DNA from: Rhodanobacteraceae bacterium
GTDB taxonomy: Bacteria; Pseudomonadota; Gammaproteobacteria; Xanthomonadales; Rhodanobacteraceae
Assembly: GCA_016790075.1 (NCBI GenBank)
Contig: JAEUPP010000003.1
Location: 1 to 41,578, forward strand
DNA: 41,578 nucleotides
Direction: 5' to 3'
The translations under genes and the position numbers were made by a program. The notes below the pieces were generated by a model. It saw nothing but the letters and a program-made list of their open reading frames with translations, was not told where the DNA came from and searched no databases. Position 1 is the first letter of the stretch; the number at the start of each line of letters is the position of its first letter. This document shows positions 1-8,133 of this stretch, in pieces.

Positions 1-179
1 AGACGCTTCTTGGATGTTCTGGATCGCATCGCTGGATGATCGCAAACTCCGACCGACATCGACTACGTGAAGTGCCCTGAAAACAGGCCTCCGGTGATCA
101 TTACGGCCGTATATTCACCCACACGACTTCCCGAAGAGCCCGAAATTTTACCCTTGTCGTTCGCGGGCGAGGCGCCGGT

Positions 180-1433
180 TCAGCCCGCGCGCGCAGCATG
201 GACGCGAATGAACTCGCGCACATCGGGATAGACCACCTCGCGCCAGCGGCGGCCGCTGAAGATGCCGTAGTGACCCGCGCCCTTGACCGTCAGGTGGCGC
301 TTGTTGCCCGCGGCGATGCCGCTGCACAGCGCGTGTGCTGCTTCGGTCTGGCCCAGGCCAGAAATGTCGTCGAGCTCGCCTTCTATCGTCAGCAGGGCCG
401 TGCCAGTAATGTCGGATGGACTGACGCGCTGGCCGTTTACGTCCCAGAGCCCGCGTGGCAGCAGATGCTGCTGGAATACCGTCCGTATCGTATCGAGGTA
501 GTACTCTGCCGGCATGTCCAATACGGCGTTGTATTCATCGTAGAACTTGCGGTGTGACTGCGCGTCCTCCAGATCGCCCTTGAGCAGATCTTCGTAGAAA
601 TCCCAATGCGAGCTCAGATGCCGTCCCGGATTCATTGCGATAAAGCCGGCGTGCTGCAGGAAACCCGGATAGACGCGGCGGCCGTGACCAGGATAGTTGG
701 CCGGTACTTCGTGAATGACCGTGTGCTGGAACCAGGACAAGGGCTTGGTCGTGGCGAGATCGTTGACCTGGGTAGGGCTGCGCCGCGTGTCGATGGGGCC
801 ACCCATCATCGTCATCGTACGCGGCGTGGTCTCACCGTTGCTGGCCATCAGCGAGATCGCCGCGAGCACCGGTACCGTGGGCTGGCATACGGAGATCACA
901 TGCAGGTTCTTCGCGCCGATATGGCGGATGAATTCCTGTATGTAGCTGACGTAGTCGTCCAGATGAAACGCGCCCTTGCCTGCCGGAACCATACGCGCGT
1001 CTATCCAGTCGGTGATATAGACCTTGTGGTCCTGCAGCAGGGTGCGGACGGTATCGCGCAGCAGGGTGGCATGGTGGCCCGACAGCGGCGCGACCACCAG
1101 TACGACCGGATCGTCCTTGAGGTCGTCCACGGTCGCGGCATCGTCGGTGAAGCGCTTGAAACGGATCAGGTTGCAGAACGGCTTCTGCAGCGCGGTGTAT
1201 TCAACGATGGGCACTTCATGTCCATGCGCCGTGACGCTGCGGATGCCGAAGGCGGGTTTCTCGTAGTCCTTGCCGAGCCGGTACAGCAGCTCGAAACCGG
1301 CGGCTACCCGCGGTGCGCCCGGTAGCTGCGACAGCAGGGTGCTTTTGTCGCTCCAGGTCTTGGCGCCGGCTTCGGCGAAATGGACCAGCGGGCTCATCAG
1401 GGAGCGTTGCAGTTCGTGCAGGTGGTACAGCAT
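180..1433 (-). CDS. phaZ: Intracellular polyhydroxybutyrate depolymerase (PhaZ family)
   Basis: This enzyme breaks down stored poly(3-hydroxybutyrate) granules in the cytoplasm. The open frame reaches 1514, but I start it at the ATG at 1433 (MLYHLHELQ), giving 417 residues, the usual family length and without a signal peptide. With this start, the family's catalytic triad falls at Cys183 (in VISVCQPTVP), Asp355 (in GELDDISG) and His388 (in KGAGHYGIF). These are the positions I recall for the characterised Ralstonia intracellular depolymerase, which supports both the start and the function. The fold is alpha/beta hydrolase with Cys in place of the usual Ser. No phaC or phasin gene is visible nearby. 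A 19-bp dyad lies about 200 bp upstream at 1632-1650. Confidence in family is very high; activity on granules is inferred from the family. Confidence 0.95.
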   Translation of the reverse strand: MLYHLHELQRSLMSPLVHFAEAGAKTWSDKSTLLSQLPGAPRVAAGFELLYRLGKDYEKPAFGIRSVTAHGHEVPIVEYTALQKPFCNLIRFKRFTDDAATVDDLKDDPVVLVVAPLSGHHATLLRDTVRTLLQDHKVYITDWIDARMVPAGKGAFHLDDYVSYIQEFIRHIGAKNLHVISVCQPTVPVLAAISLMASNGETTPRTMTMMGGPIDTRRSPTQVNDLATTKPLSWFQHTVIHEVPANYPGHGRRVYPGFLQHAGFIAMNPGRHLSSHWDFYEDLLKGDLEDAQSHRKFYDEYNAVLDMPAEYYLDTIRTVFQQHLLPRGLWDVNGQRVSPSDITGTALLTIEGELDDISGLGQTEAAHALCSGIAAGNKRHLTVKGAGHYGIFSGRRWREVVYPDVREFIRVHAARAG

Positions 1434-1631
1434 GGACGTCGGCCGGAAGGGGAAGGGGTAACCACGGGATTGTAGCCGCCCCGGGGCAAGCAAGTGCCAT
1501 GCCGCAGTTGGCAATTGGTCGTAGGAACGACGTCAGGCAACGAAGCTCCGAGGGTGAGGGTTCGCGCCGTGAAGCGGCACGGAAGGGTAAGCAGCGCATG
1601 GCGTATTTGAGTGCGCGTGATTCTTTAAGGC

Positions 1632-1650
1632 GCAACCCTGGCTAGGTTGC
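1632..1650. repeat. 19-bp dyad GCAACC-N7-GGTTGC
   Basis: Two perfect 6-bp arms separated by 7 bp lie between phaZ (minus strand, start 1433) and the divergent propeller pseudogene (plus strand). The size and symmetry fit a dimeric repressor operator. No regulator gene is nearby, so the role is only suggested. I see no convincing promoter in the rest of the 1434-1729 stretch. Confidence 0.35.
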
Positions 1651-1729
1651 AAACAATGCATGCCGGCTGGAGACCAGAGTGACCATGACTGAGGAGCCGC
1701 AGAGACCACTTACGGCATTGGGGGGCGGC

Positions 1730-1789
1730 GCGCAGGTAAGCGTCTCAGCCTAGGCAATCGGCAGTGCTGAGACGCGAAAGCAACTGCGC
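1730..1789 (+). promoter_or_regulatory. Nested stem-loop in the leader of the propeller gene
   Basis: Two nested perfect inverted repeats are visible. The inner stem pairs GCGTCTCAGC (1740-1749) with GCTGAGACGC (1766-1775) around a 16-nt loop. The outer stem pairs GCGCAG (1730-1735) with CTGCGC (1784-1789). The strands between the stems are GTAA on the left and GAAAGCAA on the right. It ends 13 nt before the AAGGA at 1803-1807 and 30 nt before the chosen ATG at 1820. It could be a structured mRNA leader or a protein-binding dyad. It does not match a riboswitch class that I can recognise. Confidence 0.45.
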
Positions 1790-1819
1790 TCAATGCAACT
1801 GCAAAGGATAAGCATTGTT

Positions 1820-3990
1820 ATGGGTAAGGAAAGGCGTTCTGGCCTACGCTGCATCGTATTTTCACTGGCTCTGCTCCTGGGGCAGGCCGCCAGCGAAGTA
1901 CAGGCGGGAGAATTGCACCTGCTGACTTATGGCGCGCCGTCGATACTCGGGACGCAGGGAAATCGCCACTCCGACGTCGGGCGTTTCGGCGTGTCCGATG
2001 ATGGCCGCTACGTGGTGTTCTCGAGTGCCGCGAACAATCTGATTGCTGATGACCACGGCGAGCTGGCCGATGTCTATCTCAGTGATCTGCAAACCGGCTC
2101 GTTGACGCGTATCAGCCGCCGTCCCGATGGCGGCGAACCGAATGGCGGAAGTTTTGCAGCGGCGATTTCCGCTGACGGGCGCTGGATTGCTTATGCCTCG
2201 CATGCAACCGATATCGTGCCGACAGCAGCGGCCCAATGCCATGCGTTCGGCGCATGCGGCGCCTATCTGTTCGATCGCCAAAGCGGCCAGACCCAGTTGC
2301 TGACGCCTCCGCTACTGCCTTCGTCGACCAGCCTTGCTGCCGAGATCAGGGGCGTGGTGCCCTCAGCCGACGGTGAGATGGACTTGAACTGATTTCTGTC
2401 GCCACGGGTGGTGCGCCGGCGGTCGGCGGGGCCAGCGGAGGGGCTGTGATCAGCGCCGACGGCCGCTATCTCGCCTTTCTTTCGCAGGCGACGAACTTCG
2501 AGGCTGGTGTCAGCGGCTAGCATGTCTGGCGCCGCGATCGCAGCAGCGGTACCACGACGCGGGTCACGAATACTCCGGGTACTTCGGGTTCTCAGGACTG
2601 GCGCGAGGTTCCCGCGCTTAGCCGCGCCAGCGGCCGTGTCGTGTTCACTTCCAGCCACGAGGGGCTGGTCGCCGGCGACAGCAACCGGCGCTGGGATGTG
2701 TTTGCGGCTGACCCTGATGGGATGACTCGCCGGGTGAGTCAGGGCACGGTGGCCTATCTTGCCGGTATGACGGACTGGGCCTACGGGCGTCGGTCGCAGG
2801 GCGTGGCAGTGCCGCTGGGAGACTCGGGCAGGGCGGTCTTTGTGGCGAACTCCGACAACATCAGTGCAGCGCGCGGCGGCGGGGTATTTCTGGGAGGTGT
2901 GGGTGCTGCGCCGCTGGTCGAGATTCCAGGGCTTGCGTTCACGCCCTACGTGGAGCCTCAGCGCTATGCGCTGACGCTGGCCGGTGCTTCCACCGACGGC
3001 AGCCGTTTGCTCCTGCGGCGCGAGGCGTTCAGCCTCTACTCCGGTTCGCTGAATCAGAGCGAGCCGTGGGACCTCTGGTACCTGAGCGGTGCTGGCCAGC
3101 TGCGTATCGACGACCCCGCCAATGTGGGGGCGGGCAGGCGTACGACCCAGGCACTGCTGTCGGACGATGGCCGCACGGCCGTGTTCCTGTCCTTGCCTGC
3201 GCAGCCCAGCGGTGGTGTGCCGGCTGTGCCGCAGTTGTTCCTGTATCAGGCAGACACCGGACTGGTGACTCGTATCGACGTGACCGACCAGGGTGTGCCG
3301 GTCAACAGCCCGATTCAGTCGCGCATCGGCCTGTCGCGCAACGGACGTTTTACCGCGCTGGTGACGGCTGCAGGCAATCTGGTACCCGGTGATGTGGACA
3401 ACCGTGTCGATCTGTTCCTGCGCGACAATCAGACGGGCCAGTTCACACGCCTGCGCGATCCGCAGACTGGCGCATCGCTGATGAATCAGCAATCCAGCAA
3501 CACTCAGGTCATTGCCGTATCCGACGACGGCAATGTGATTGCGTTCGCCGATGCGGCACCCGTCGACAACCAGGAAATGCGGCTGCGCATATTTGACCGG
3601 CCGGCAGCGCAGCTGACCCAGCTGTGTGCCGATAGCCGCAGCGAAGTCGTGCGCTGCGGCAACCCGACGCTGAGCGCGGATGGCAAGGTCGTCGCATTTA
3701 CCGCGCTGCAGGCGCTGTTGCCCAGTGATACGGATGACATGGCAGATATCTACAGCTATCGCCGCGACCTGGGCTGGCTGCAGCAGGAGAGCCTGGATAT
3801 TTACGGGCAGGGCGGGCGTCACGGCCGGGCTCAGCCGCGCCTTTCGGCCAGCGGCAACACCCTGGTGTTCGAGGCACGCGGCGGCGGATGGCATACCACG
3901 CCGCAAACTACCGGTGACCGCGACTGGCTGCTGACCCAGGTTGAAGGGGACAGCATCTATGCGGACGGCTTCGCCATTCCCGCGCGCTGA
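1820..3990 (+). pseudogene. Secreted TolB/WD40-like beta-propeller protein, broken by a frameshift and a stop
   Basis: The first part (from ATG 1820, MGKERRSGLRC) has a Sec-type signal peptide and then propeller blades with the repeated 'S-D/A-DGR-Y/W-h-h-h-x-S' pattern (SDDGRYVVFSS, SADGRWIAYAS). It ends at a TGA at 2390-2392. The same protein family continues one frame over (ELISVATGG... at about 2386, ISADGRYLAFLSQATN), meets an in-frame TAG at 2518-2520, and then stays open to 3990 with more blades (SDDGRTAVFLS, SRNGRFTALV, SDDGNVIAFAD, SADGKVVAFTA). The change from frame 2 to frame 1 fits one lost base, probably with part of a blade missing near 2370-2390. The C-terminus ends SIYADGFAIPAR, resembling the short DGF tails of many secreted proteins in this bacterial order. 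Sequencing error is possible, but two separate lesions favour real decay. Upstream ATG 1793 is an alternative start. Confidence 0.8.
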
Positions 3991-4007
3991 GTGGCATTGA
4001 GTCGGGA

Positions 4008-4033
4008 CGGCGGCGCTGGCTACAGCGCCGCCG
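4008..4033. terminator. GC-rich hairpin between convergent genes
   Basis: A perfect 10-bp stem (CGGCGGCGCT / AGCGCCGCCG) with a 6-nt loop lies between the stop of the propeller pseudogene (3990, plus) and the stop of the HupE-like gene (4037, minus). Its position suggests a shared terminator. There is no T-run on either side, so it is not a classic intrinsic terminator. Confidence 0.45.
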
Positions 4034-4036
4034 CGT

Positions 4037-5170
4037 TCAGAACGGCATCAGCTTCAGATCGAAACTGCGTTCGACCAGCCAGCCGGCGGCCAGCAGGGCT
4101 ATCGCTATCGAACCACCGCGTAGCAGCAGGGGCCGGTACACGGGAGTTGCGCGTAGTGTGTATATCAGCGGGATCAGCACCGCGACGGCGACGAGCTGGC
4201 CCAGTTCCACGCCGAGATTGAACCCGAGCAGCGACAGCGCCAACGCGCTGCGCGGCAGTTCGAGGTCACTCAGCACGCTCGCAAATCCAAAGCCGTGGAT
4301 CAGTCCGAAGGCGAACGCGACTATCCAGCGCCGCGCCGGAAGAAATGGCCAGAGGTTGTCGACTGCCGTCAGCAGCACCGACAAGGCAATCAGCGCTTCC
4401 GTCAACCGGCTGGGCAATTGCACCAGACCCAGTGTCGCAAGGCTGAGGGTGATCGAATGCGCTACCGTAAACGCGGTGACGGTAACGAGCACCGAGCCTG
4501 CGGCCACCGATAGACGGGACACCGGTTGCCATTCCCGCTGCTGCCGTCTGAGTACGGCCGGCAGCAGCAGGACGACCAGAAACAGCAGGTGGTCGTAGCC
4601 GATGGCGATATGAAACACGCCGTCACCGACGTAGCCGGCGAAGGCGTGCCAACGGGATGCTGCGCTGGTGTCGAAGGTCTGGCGTGACTGATCGTGCGAG
4701 AACACGGCGCTAAGCACCGGCCCGTGCGTGGTTTCCAGTTTGAGCAGGCCACGATGCTGGGCGTCGATATCAAACAGTGCCCGGTAGTCGATCGTCACGC
4801 TGCGGGTCTCGGGGCAGTCTGCGGCCAGCACCAGTACCAGGTAGGTGCCGTCGCTGTGGCGGTCGATGGCATGGTCGGTCACCTGTAGCGGGCAGGGGCG
4901 CTCGGTGGCGATCTGCAGTCGTGCGGTCGCATAGAGCTCGATCTCGTCGCGGCGCAGGCGCAGCTCGCCCCAGTCGATGCGATCGTCGCGATTGCGGTCG
5001 AGATCCAGCACCACGTCGAGATCGCGCAGGGCGAGATCCCAGCGGCCCGCCAGACGCCCCCCCTCAATGCGCAGGCTCAGATAGCTGTCGCTGGGCTTGT
5101 GCGCCAGCGCCGGCAGGCTGGATAGCGCCAACACCAGCAGGGCGGCCGCGATGCGCAGGATGGCAGTCAT
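4037..5170 (-). CDS. HupE/UreJ-like membrane protein with a periplasmic EF-hand
   Basis: A 377-residue protein with a signal peptide (residues 1-23, ending ALA before HKPSDSYL), a periplasmic domain to about 175, and about six membrane helices from about 185 to the end. The membrane part has the HupE/UreJ features FHIAIGYDHLLFL (His187, Asp193, His194), a further His in TVAHSITL and GLIHGFGFAS. HupE/UreJ proteins are linked to nickel or cobalt uptake, but this longer HupE/UreJ_2-like form has no assigned substrate. Residues 58-69 (DRNRDDRIDWGE) make a canonical 12-residue EF-hand loop, so calcium binding outside the inner membrane is likely. The start overlaps the TPR gene stop by 4 bp (ATGA), so the two are translationally coupled. 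It is the last gene of the DUF4331-TPR-HupE set. Confidence 0.85.
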   Translation of the reverse strand: MTAILRIAAALLVLALSSLPALAHKPSDSYLSLRIEGGRLAGRWDLALRDLDVVLDLDRNRDDRIDWGELRLRRDEIELYATARLQIATERPCPLQVTDHAIDRHSDGTYLVLVLAADCPETRSVTIDYRALFDIDAQHRGLLKLETTHGPVLSAVFSHDQSRQTFDTSAASRWHAFAGYVGDGVFHIAIGYDHLLFLVVLLLPAVLRRQQREWQPVSRLSVAAGSVLVTVTAFTVAHSITLSLATLGLVQLPSRLTEALIALSVLLTAVDNLWPFLPARRWIVAFAFGLIHGFGFASVLSDLELPRSALALSLLGFNLGVELGQLVAVAVLIPLIYTLRATPVYRPLLLRGGSIAIALLAAGWLVERSFDLKLMPF

Positions 5171-6357
5171 GGGGTGCGTATCCCGAGCAGCAGCGCGGCC
5201 AGGCGAATATCCTGCAAGCCGCTGCCCTCGACCCAGCCGGCGACCGCAGCTGCGGCCCGCGGCCGGTTCGCGGCATGCGCGGCTTCCAGCGCAATGCGGG
5301 CATCCAACGGTTCCTTTTGCACGGCCCAGTTCTCAAGGGCCAGTTCCAGTGCCAGCTCCGGATCCTGGGTCAGCGCCTGCCGGAAGCGGGATTCTTCCCG
5401 CCGGTGCACGCGGTCGCCGCGCTCGCGCAAGGCGTCAAAGCGTGCGGCGAGCAGCGCGATGCCGCGCTGCGCGGCTTCGACATCGAGCGCGTATTCGGCC
5501 AACACGCGGCGCAGCAGCAGGCTGTCTATCGACGAATCGGCTGCGATCAGTTGGACTACATCGGCCGGACGTCCACGGTCGAGCAGAAAATCCGCGTAGG
5601 CGGCCAAGGTATAGCTGTCCGTTGGATCGATCGCGAGGCTGTAGCGATACCAGCGTTCGGCCTCGCCGTTGCGTGCCAGACGTTCGGCGATTTCCGCAAG
5701 CAGGGTTGCCGCCCAGGTACGTACGGCCGCTGGTTGATCAGCGAGACGGTGGTGTGCGAATACCGACTCGATGGCGGCATAGGCCTCGCTGCCCCGGCCG
5801 GTGAGTGCATCGACACCGGCCTGGCAGACCGTGGCGATCGCAGGCGCGCCCGCGGCGGCGATACGGCCACAACTTTCCGCCGCAGCGGCGAGGTCACCCG
5901 TTGCCTGCTGCAGGCTCGCCAGATCGAGCCAGGCCTGGGCCGCCTGCGGCTGCTGGGTGACGGCGCGCAGCAGGTCGGTTTTGGCCGCGGCGAAGTCATG
6001 TCGATTCTGGTGTATCGCCGCGCGTGCCAACAACAGGCCCAGCGGCGGCGACTCCTGCTCCCACCAGGGCGCCAGTGTGGCCTGAGCCTGGCCCCAGAGA
6101 CGTGGATCGGAGGCGGCGCGGGCCGCTGCGATCTGGTTCTGCGCCAGACGCAGCGCGAGGTCCAGATTCGACGGATCACGCGCCTGCCATTCGCGCAGCA
6201 CACGCGTGCCGGCGTCGCCAGCACGCGCCGCGGCCAGCGGCAGGTATTCCAGTACCTCTGCATCGCGTGCTGGCCGATACAGCTCCGCACCGCTAGCTGC
6301 TGCGATGGTGATAGCGCTTAGCAATAGCGTGCGAGCCAGAAAGCGGAGCCAGGACAT
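5167..6357 (-). CDS. Exported tetratricopeptide-repeat protein
   Basis: A 396-residue protein with an N-terminal signal peptide (about residues 1-23), followed by alpha-helical TPR-like repeats. Clear repeat pairs include PQAAQAWLDLASLQQATGD at about 135-155 and GEAERWYRYSLAIDPTDSYT at about 235-255. No catalytic motif is visible. It probably acts as a periplasmic scaffold. An AGGAAT ribosome-binding site lies about 7 nt before the ATG. It lies between the DUF4331 gene (58 bp upstream) and the HupE-like gene (4-bp overlap), an arrangement I have seen in other proteobacteria. Function unknown. Confidence 0.8.
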   Translation of the reverse strand: MSWLRFLARTLLLSAITIAAASGAELYRPARDAEVLEYLPLAAARAGDAGTRVLREWQARDPSNLDLALRLAQNQIAAARAASDPRLWGQAQATLAPWWEQESPPLGLLLARAAIHQNRHDFAAAKTDLLRAVTQQPQAAQAWLDLASLQQATGDLAAAAESCGRIAAAGAPAIATVCQAGVDALTGRGSEAYAAIESVFAHHRLADQPAAVRTWAATLLAEIAERLARNGEAERWYRYSLAIDPTDSYTLAAYADFLLDRGRPADVVQLIAADSSIDSLLLRRVLAEYALDVEAAQRGIALLAARFDALRERGDRVHRREESRFRQALTQDPELALELALENWAVQKEPLDARIALEAAHAANRPRAAAAVAGWVEGSGLQDIRLAALLLGIRTP

Positions 6358-6383
6358 TATGTGGATTCCTGTACAAAGGGAAG

Positions 6384-6408
6384 TGCCGCCGGCCAGCAGC
6401 CGGCGGCA
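6384..6408 (-). promoter_or_regulatory. Intercistronic hairpin between the DUF4331 and TPR genes
   Basis: A perfect 10-bp inverted repeat (TGCCGCCGGC / GCCGGCGGCA, loop CAGCA on the plus strand) begins 27 nt upstream of the TPR start. There is no T-run. A stable hairpin here could protect the 3' end of the DUF4331 message or lower expression of the downstream genes. Both roles are inference. Confidence 0.45.
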
Positions 6409-6415
6409 ACCGCCT

Positions 6416-7957
6416 TTACGGTGAGGACAGACTGGCTGGCCGGACGCTGCCGGGCGATCCGGCCAGCGGTGTGGTCAGATACGGGAAGGCGTTGTCGAAC
6501 TGGCTGTCCTCGACCAGCACGCCATCGGTATAGGGCAGGCTCGCACTTGCCGGCTTGTTCGCTCCCGCTGGCAGCAAGGTGCCCATGGCGACGCGCAGCT
6601 CGATGTCAACCACATCGTCGCCGGGGCGGCGGCCATTCGGGAATCCAGCCGGATCACAGCCCGGATTGGACAAGGTCAAGGCGCCGTCGACGAAGCAGGC
6701 CGCCGCGCCCAGACTGTTCTGGCGGCCCTTGGGCGTTGCCGGAAGACTTGTGTTGAGACGAATCATTTCCGCCGGCACGCCGTTGAGCTGGCGATTGACT
6801 CCCGTCACACCGGTCAGGAATGCAGCGACCAAATCAGCGCGCGGATAGGCGGGCGGGGCTTGTACACCGGCGGAGCCGAACAGGATTTGCAGCAGCGCCG
6901 GCAAGGTCGGATTGGTTACGTAGGCGGCGAACTGCGCGTCGTCCTTGGGCTCGCTCGCGTTGAAGCGATCCTTGTCCTTGAGTCCTATCACCAGTTCGTT
7001 GACCAGTGGCATGCCCAGGCGCGACACCTGGACCATGTTGGCGTTGACTATGGCCTGGGCCAGCGGATCGCTGCTGACCAGGCGTGAGCGCGGCAGACTC
7101 GCTGTAGTCCAGATGCCGATTACGGGGTCGCCGTTGGTAATGCAGCTCGTCGGCAATTCCAGCGCAAGCGAAGTCACGTTCTTGTCGGCGGTCGCGTTGT
7201 AGCTGCCGGAGCGGCTGCCGATGACACGTGCTACCGGAATGTTGACCAGATCAAAAATCTCGCCGAGGTTGACGCCAAAACCTTCGCGGCGTTGACCGAC
7301 GAAGACGCGCCCCGGTATCGAACAGCCGGGAATGGTTGCGGTATAGACATGCCGCGCGGCATAGGCCGCATAGTCGGGGATTGATTTGTTGCCAATATTG
7401 TCGAGCGGCTTGGCGAAGTCGGTTGTACCGTCGCTTGCGTTGGTGAGCAACGCCCCAACCGCTGTGGGCCGGGCGCGCGGACCTGCAATTTGAGTCACTG
7501 TATAAATTTCAGCATCATTGCGTGCCGAGGAATCCGCCGCGGTGACCGGGCCGGCATTGCGCAGCGGAATGGCGACGCTCTTGTCGCCGACCTGCAACGC
7601 AATGTTCTTCAGGTCGTAGCGAAACTTGAAGCGGTAGGTCAGATCCTCGCGCGCGTCACCATTGTTGTCGATATGGATCTCGTAGACGCCGTCGGGGTCC
7701 AGGGTGAAATAGTTCGGTCCGCCGTAGGCGTCCTGCAATGGCAGGTAGTTCGCGATGACGGTGACATAGTCGCCGCGGCCGGACTCATAGCTGCGGAACG
7801 CGTACAGATCGGTTCCGTCCATTTTGGGATATTGCGTAATCGAAGGTGCTTCACGGTGACTCGATGCCTGCGCTGCTGGCGTAGCCAGATACAAGCCGGC
7901 GCTGGCAGCGATGATGAGTGCCATGGCGCCGTGGCGCGATGTCATGACCTGTTTCAT
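6416..7957 (-). CDS. Exported DUF4331 family protein
   Basis: A 513-residue protein with a signal peptide (about residues 1-31, cleaved after AQA) and then the family hallmark SSHREAPSI. Other family features are DGTDLYAFRSYE, the Ca-binding-like stretch HIDNNGDAREDLTYRF and GVNLGEIFDLVN. DUF4331 proteins are exported and biochemically uncharacterised. The start is supported by a GAGGAG ribosome-binding site a few bases upstream. A GGGAA-N17-CATCC element lies about 117 bp upstream (8074-8100), matching one before the TonB-dependent receptor gene. It is probably the first gene of the DUF4331-TPR-HupE operon. Confidence 0.9.
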   Translation of the reverse strand: MKQVMTSRHGAMALIIAASAGLYLATPAAQASSHREAPSITQYPKMDGTDLYAFRSYESGRGDYVTVIANYLPLQDAYGGPNYFTLDPDGVYEIHIDNNGDAREDLTYRFKFRYDLKNIALQVGDKSVAIPLRNAGPVTAADSSARNDAEIYTVTQIAGPRARPTAVGALLTNASDGTTDFAKPLDNIGNKSIPDYAAYAARHVYTATIPGCSIPGRVFVGQRREGFGVNLGEIFDLVNIPVARVIGSRSGSYNATADKNVTSLALELPTSCITNGDPVIGIWTTASLPRSRLVSSDPLAQAIVNANMVQVSRLGMPLVNELVIGLKDKDRFNASEPKDDAQFAAYVTNPTLPALLQILFGSAGVQAPPAYPRADLVAAFLTGVTGVNRQLNGVPAEMIRLNTSLPATPKGRQNSLGAAACFVDGALTLSNPGCDPAGFPNGRRPGDDVVDIELRVAMGTLLPAGANKPASASLPYTDGVLVEDSQFDNAFPYLTTPLAGSPGSVRPASLSSP

Positions 7958-8073
7958 GTCCTGCTCCTCGATAGGAAGATTTGCTGTACTTGATGAGTTT
8001 TGGAAAAGAGCTGCCGACGTTCAGGGCAACACCGCTGCAGCGGTACGAGGATCTACGGCGGGCGAGGACCGGC

Positions 8074-8100
8074 GGATGCAGCGATGCAGGAAAATTTCCC
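8074..8100 (-). promoter_or_regulatory. Candidate ECF-sigma promoter of the DUF4331 operon
   Basis: On the minus strand, GGGAA (8100-8096) is followed after exactly 17 nt by CATCCGCCG (CATCC at 8078-8074). The GGAA-type -35 box and its distance to the second box are typical of extracytoplasmic-function sigma promoters. The same two boxes with the same 17-nt spacing lie before the receptor gene at 10249-10275. The predicted leader to the ATG at 7957 is about 110 nt. Confidence 0.6.
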
Positions 8101-8133
8101 CTGCAATGCATTCGCCGCTGCTCCGGTCTGCGC

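Noticed and set aside
162-189. Inverted repeat CGCGGGC/GCCCGCG at the phaZ stop as a terminator
   Set aside because: The arms are short, overlap the coding end and have no T-run on the downstream side.
1766-1775. CTGAGA sequence, as in a TPP riboswitch
   Set aside because: The other conserved TPP elements are absent and CTGAGA is simply one arm of the inverted repeat.
2263-3906. 547-residue open frame on the minus strand
   Set aside because: It lies antisense to the propeller repeats, has no recognisable family and low-complexity Arg/Ala/His-rich content typical of shadow frames in GC-rich DNA.
4777-6321. 514-residue open frame on the plus strand
   Set aside because: Antisense to the TPR and HupE-like genes; composition is Arg/Gly/Ala-rich with no domain.
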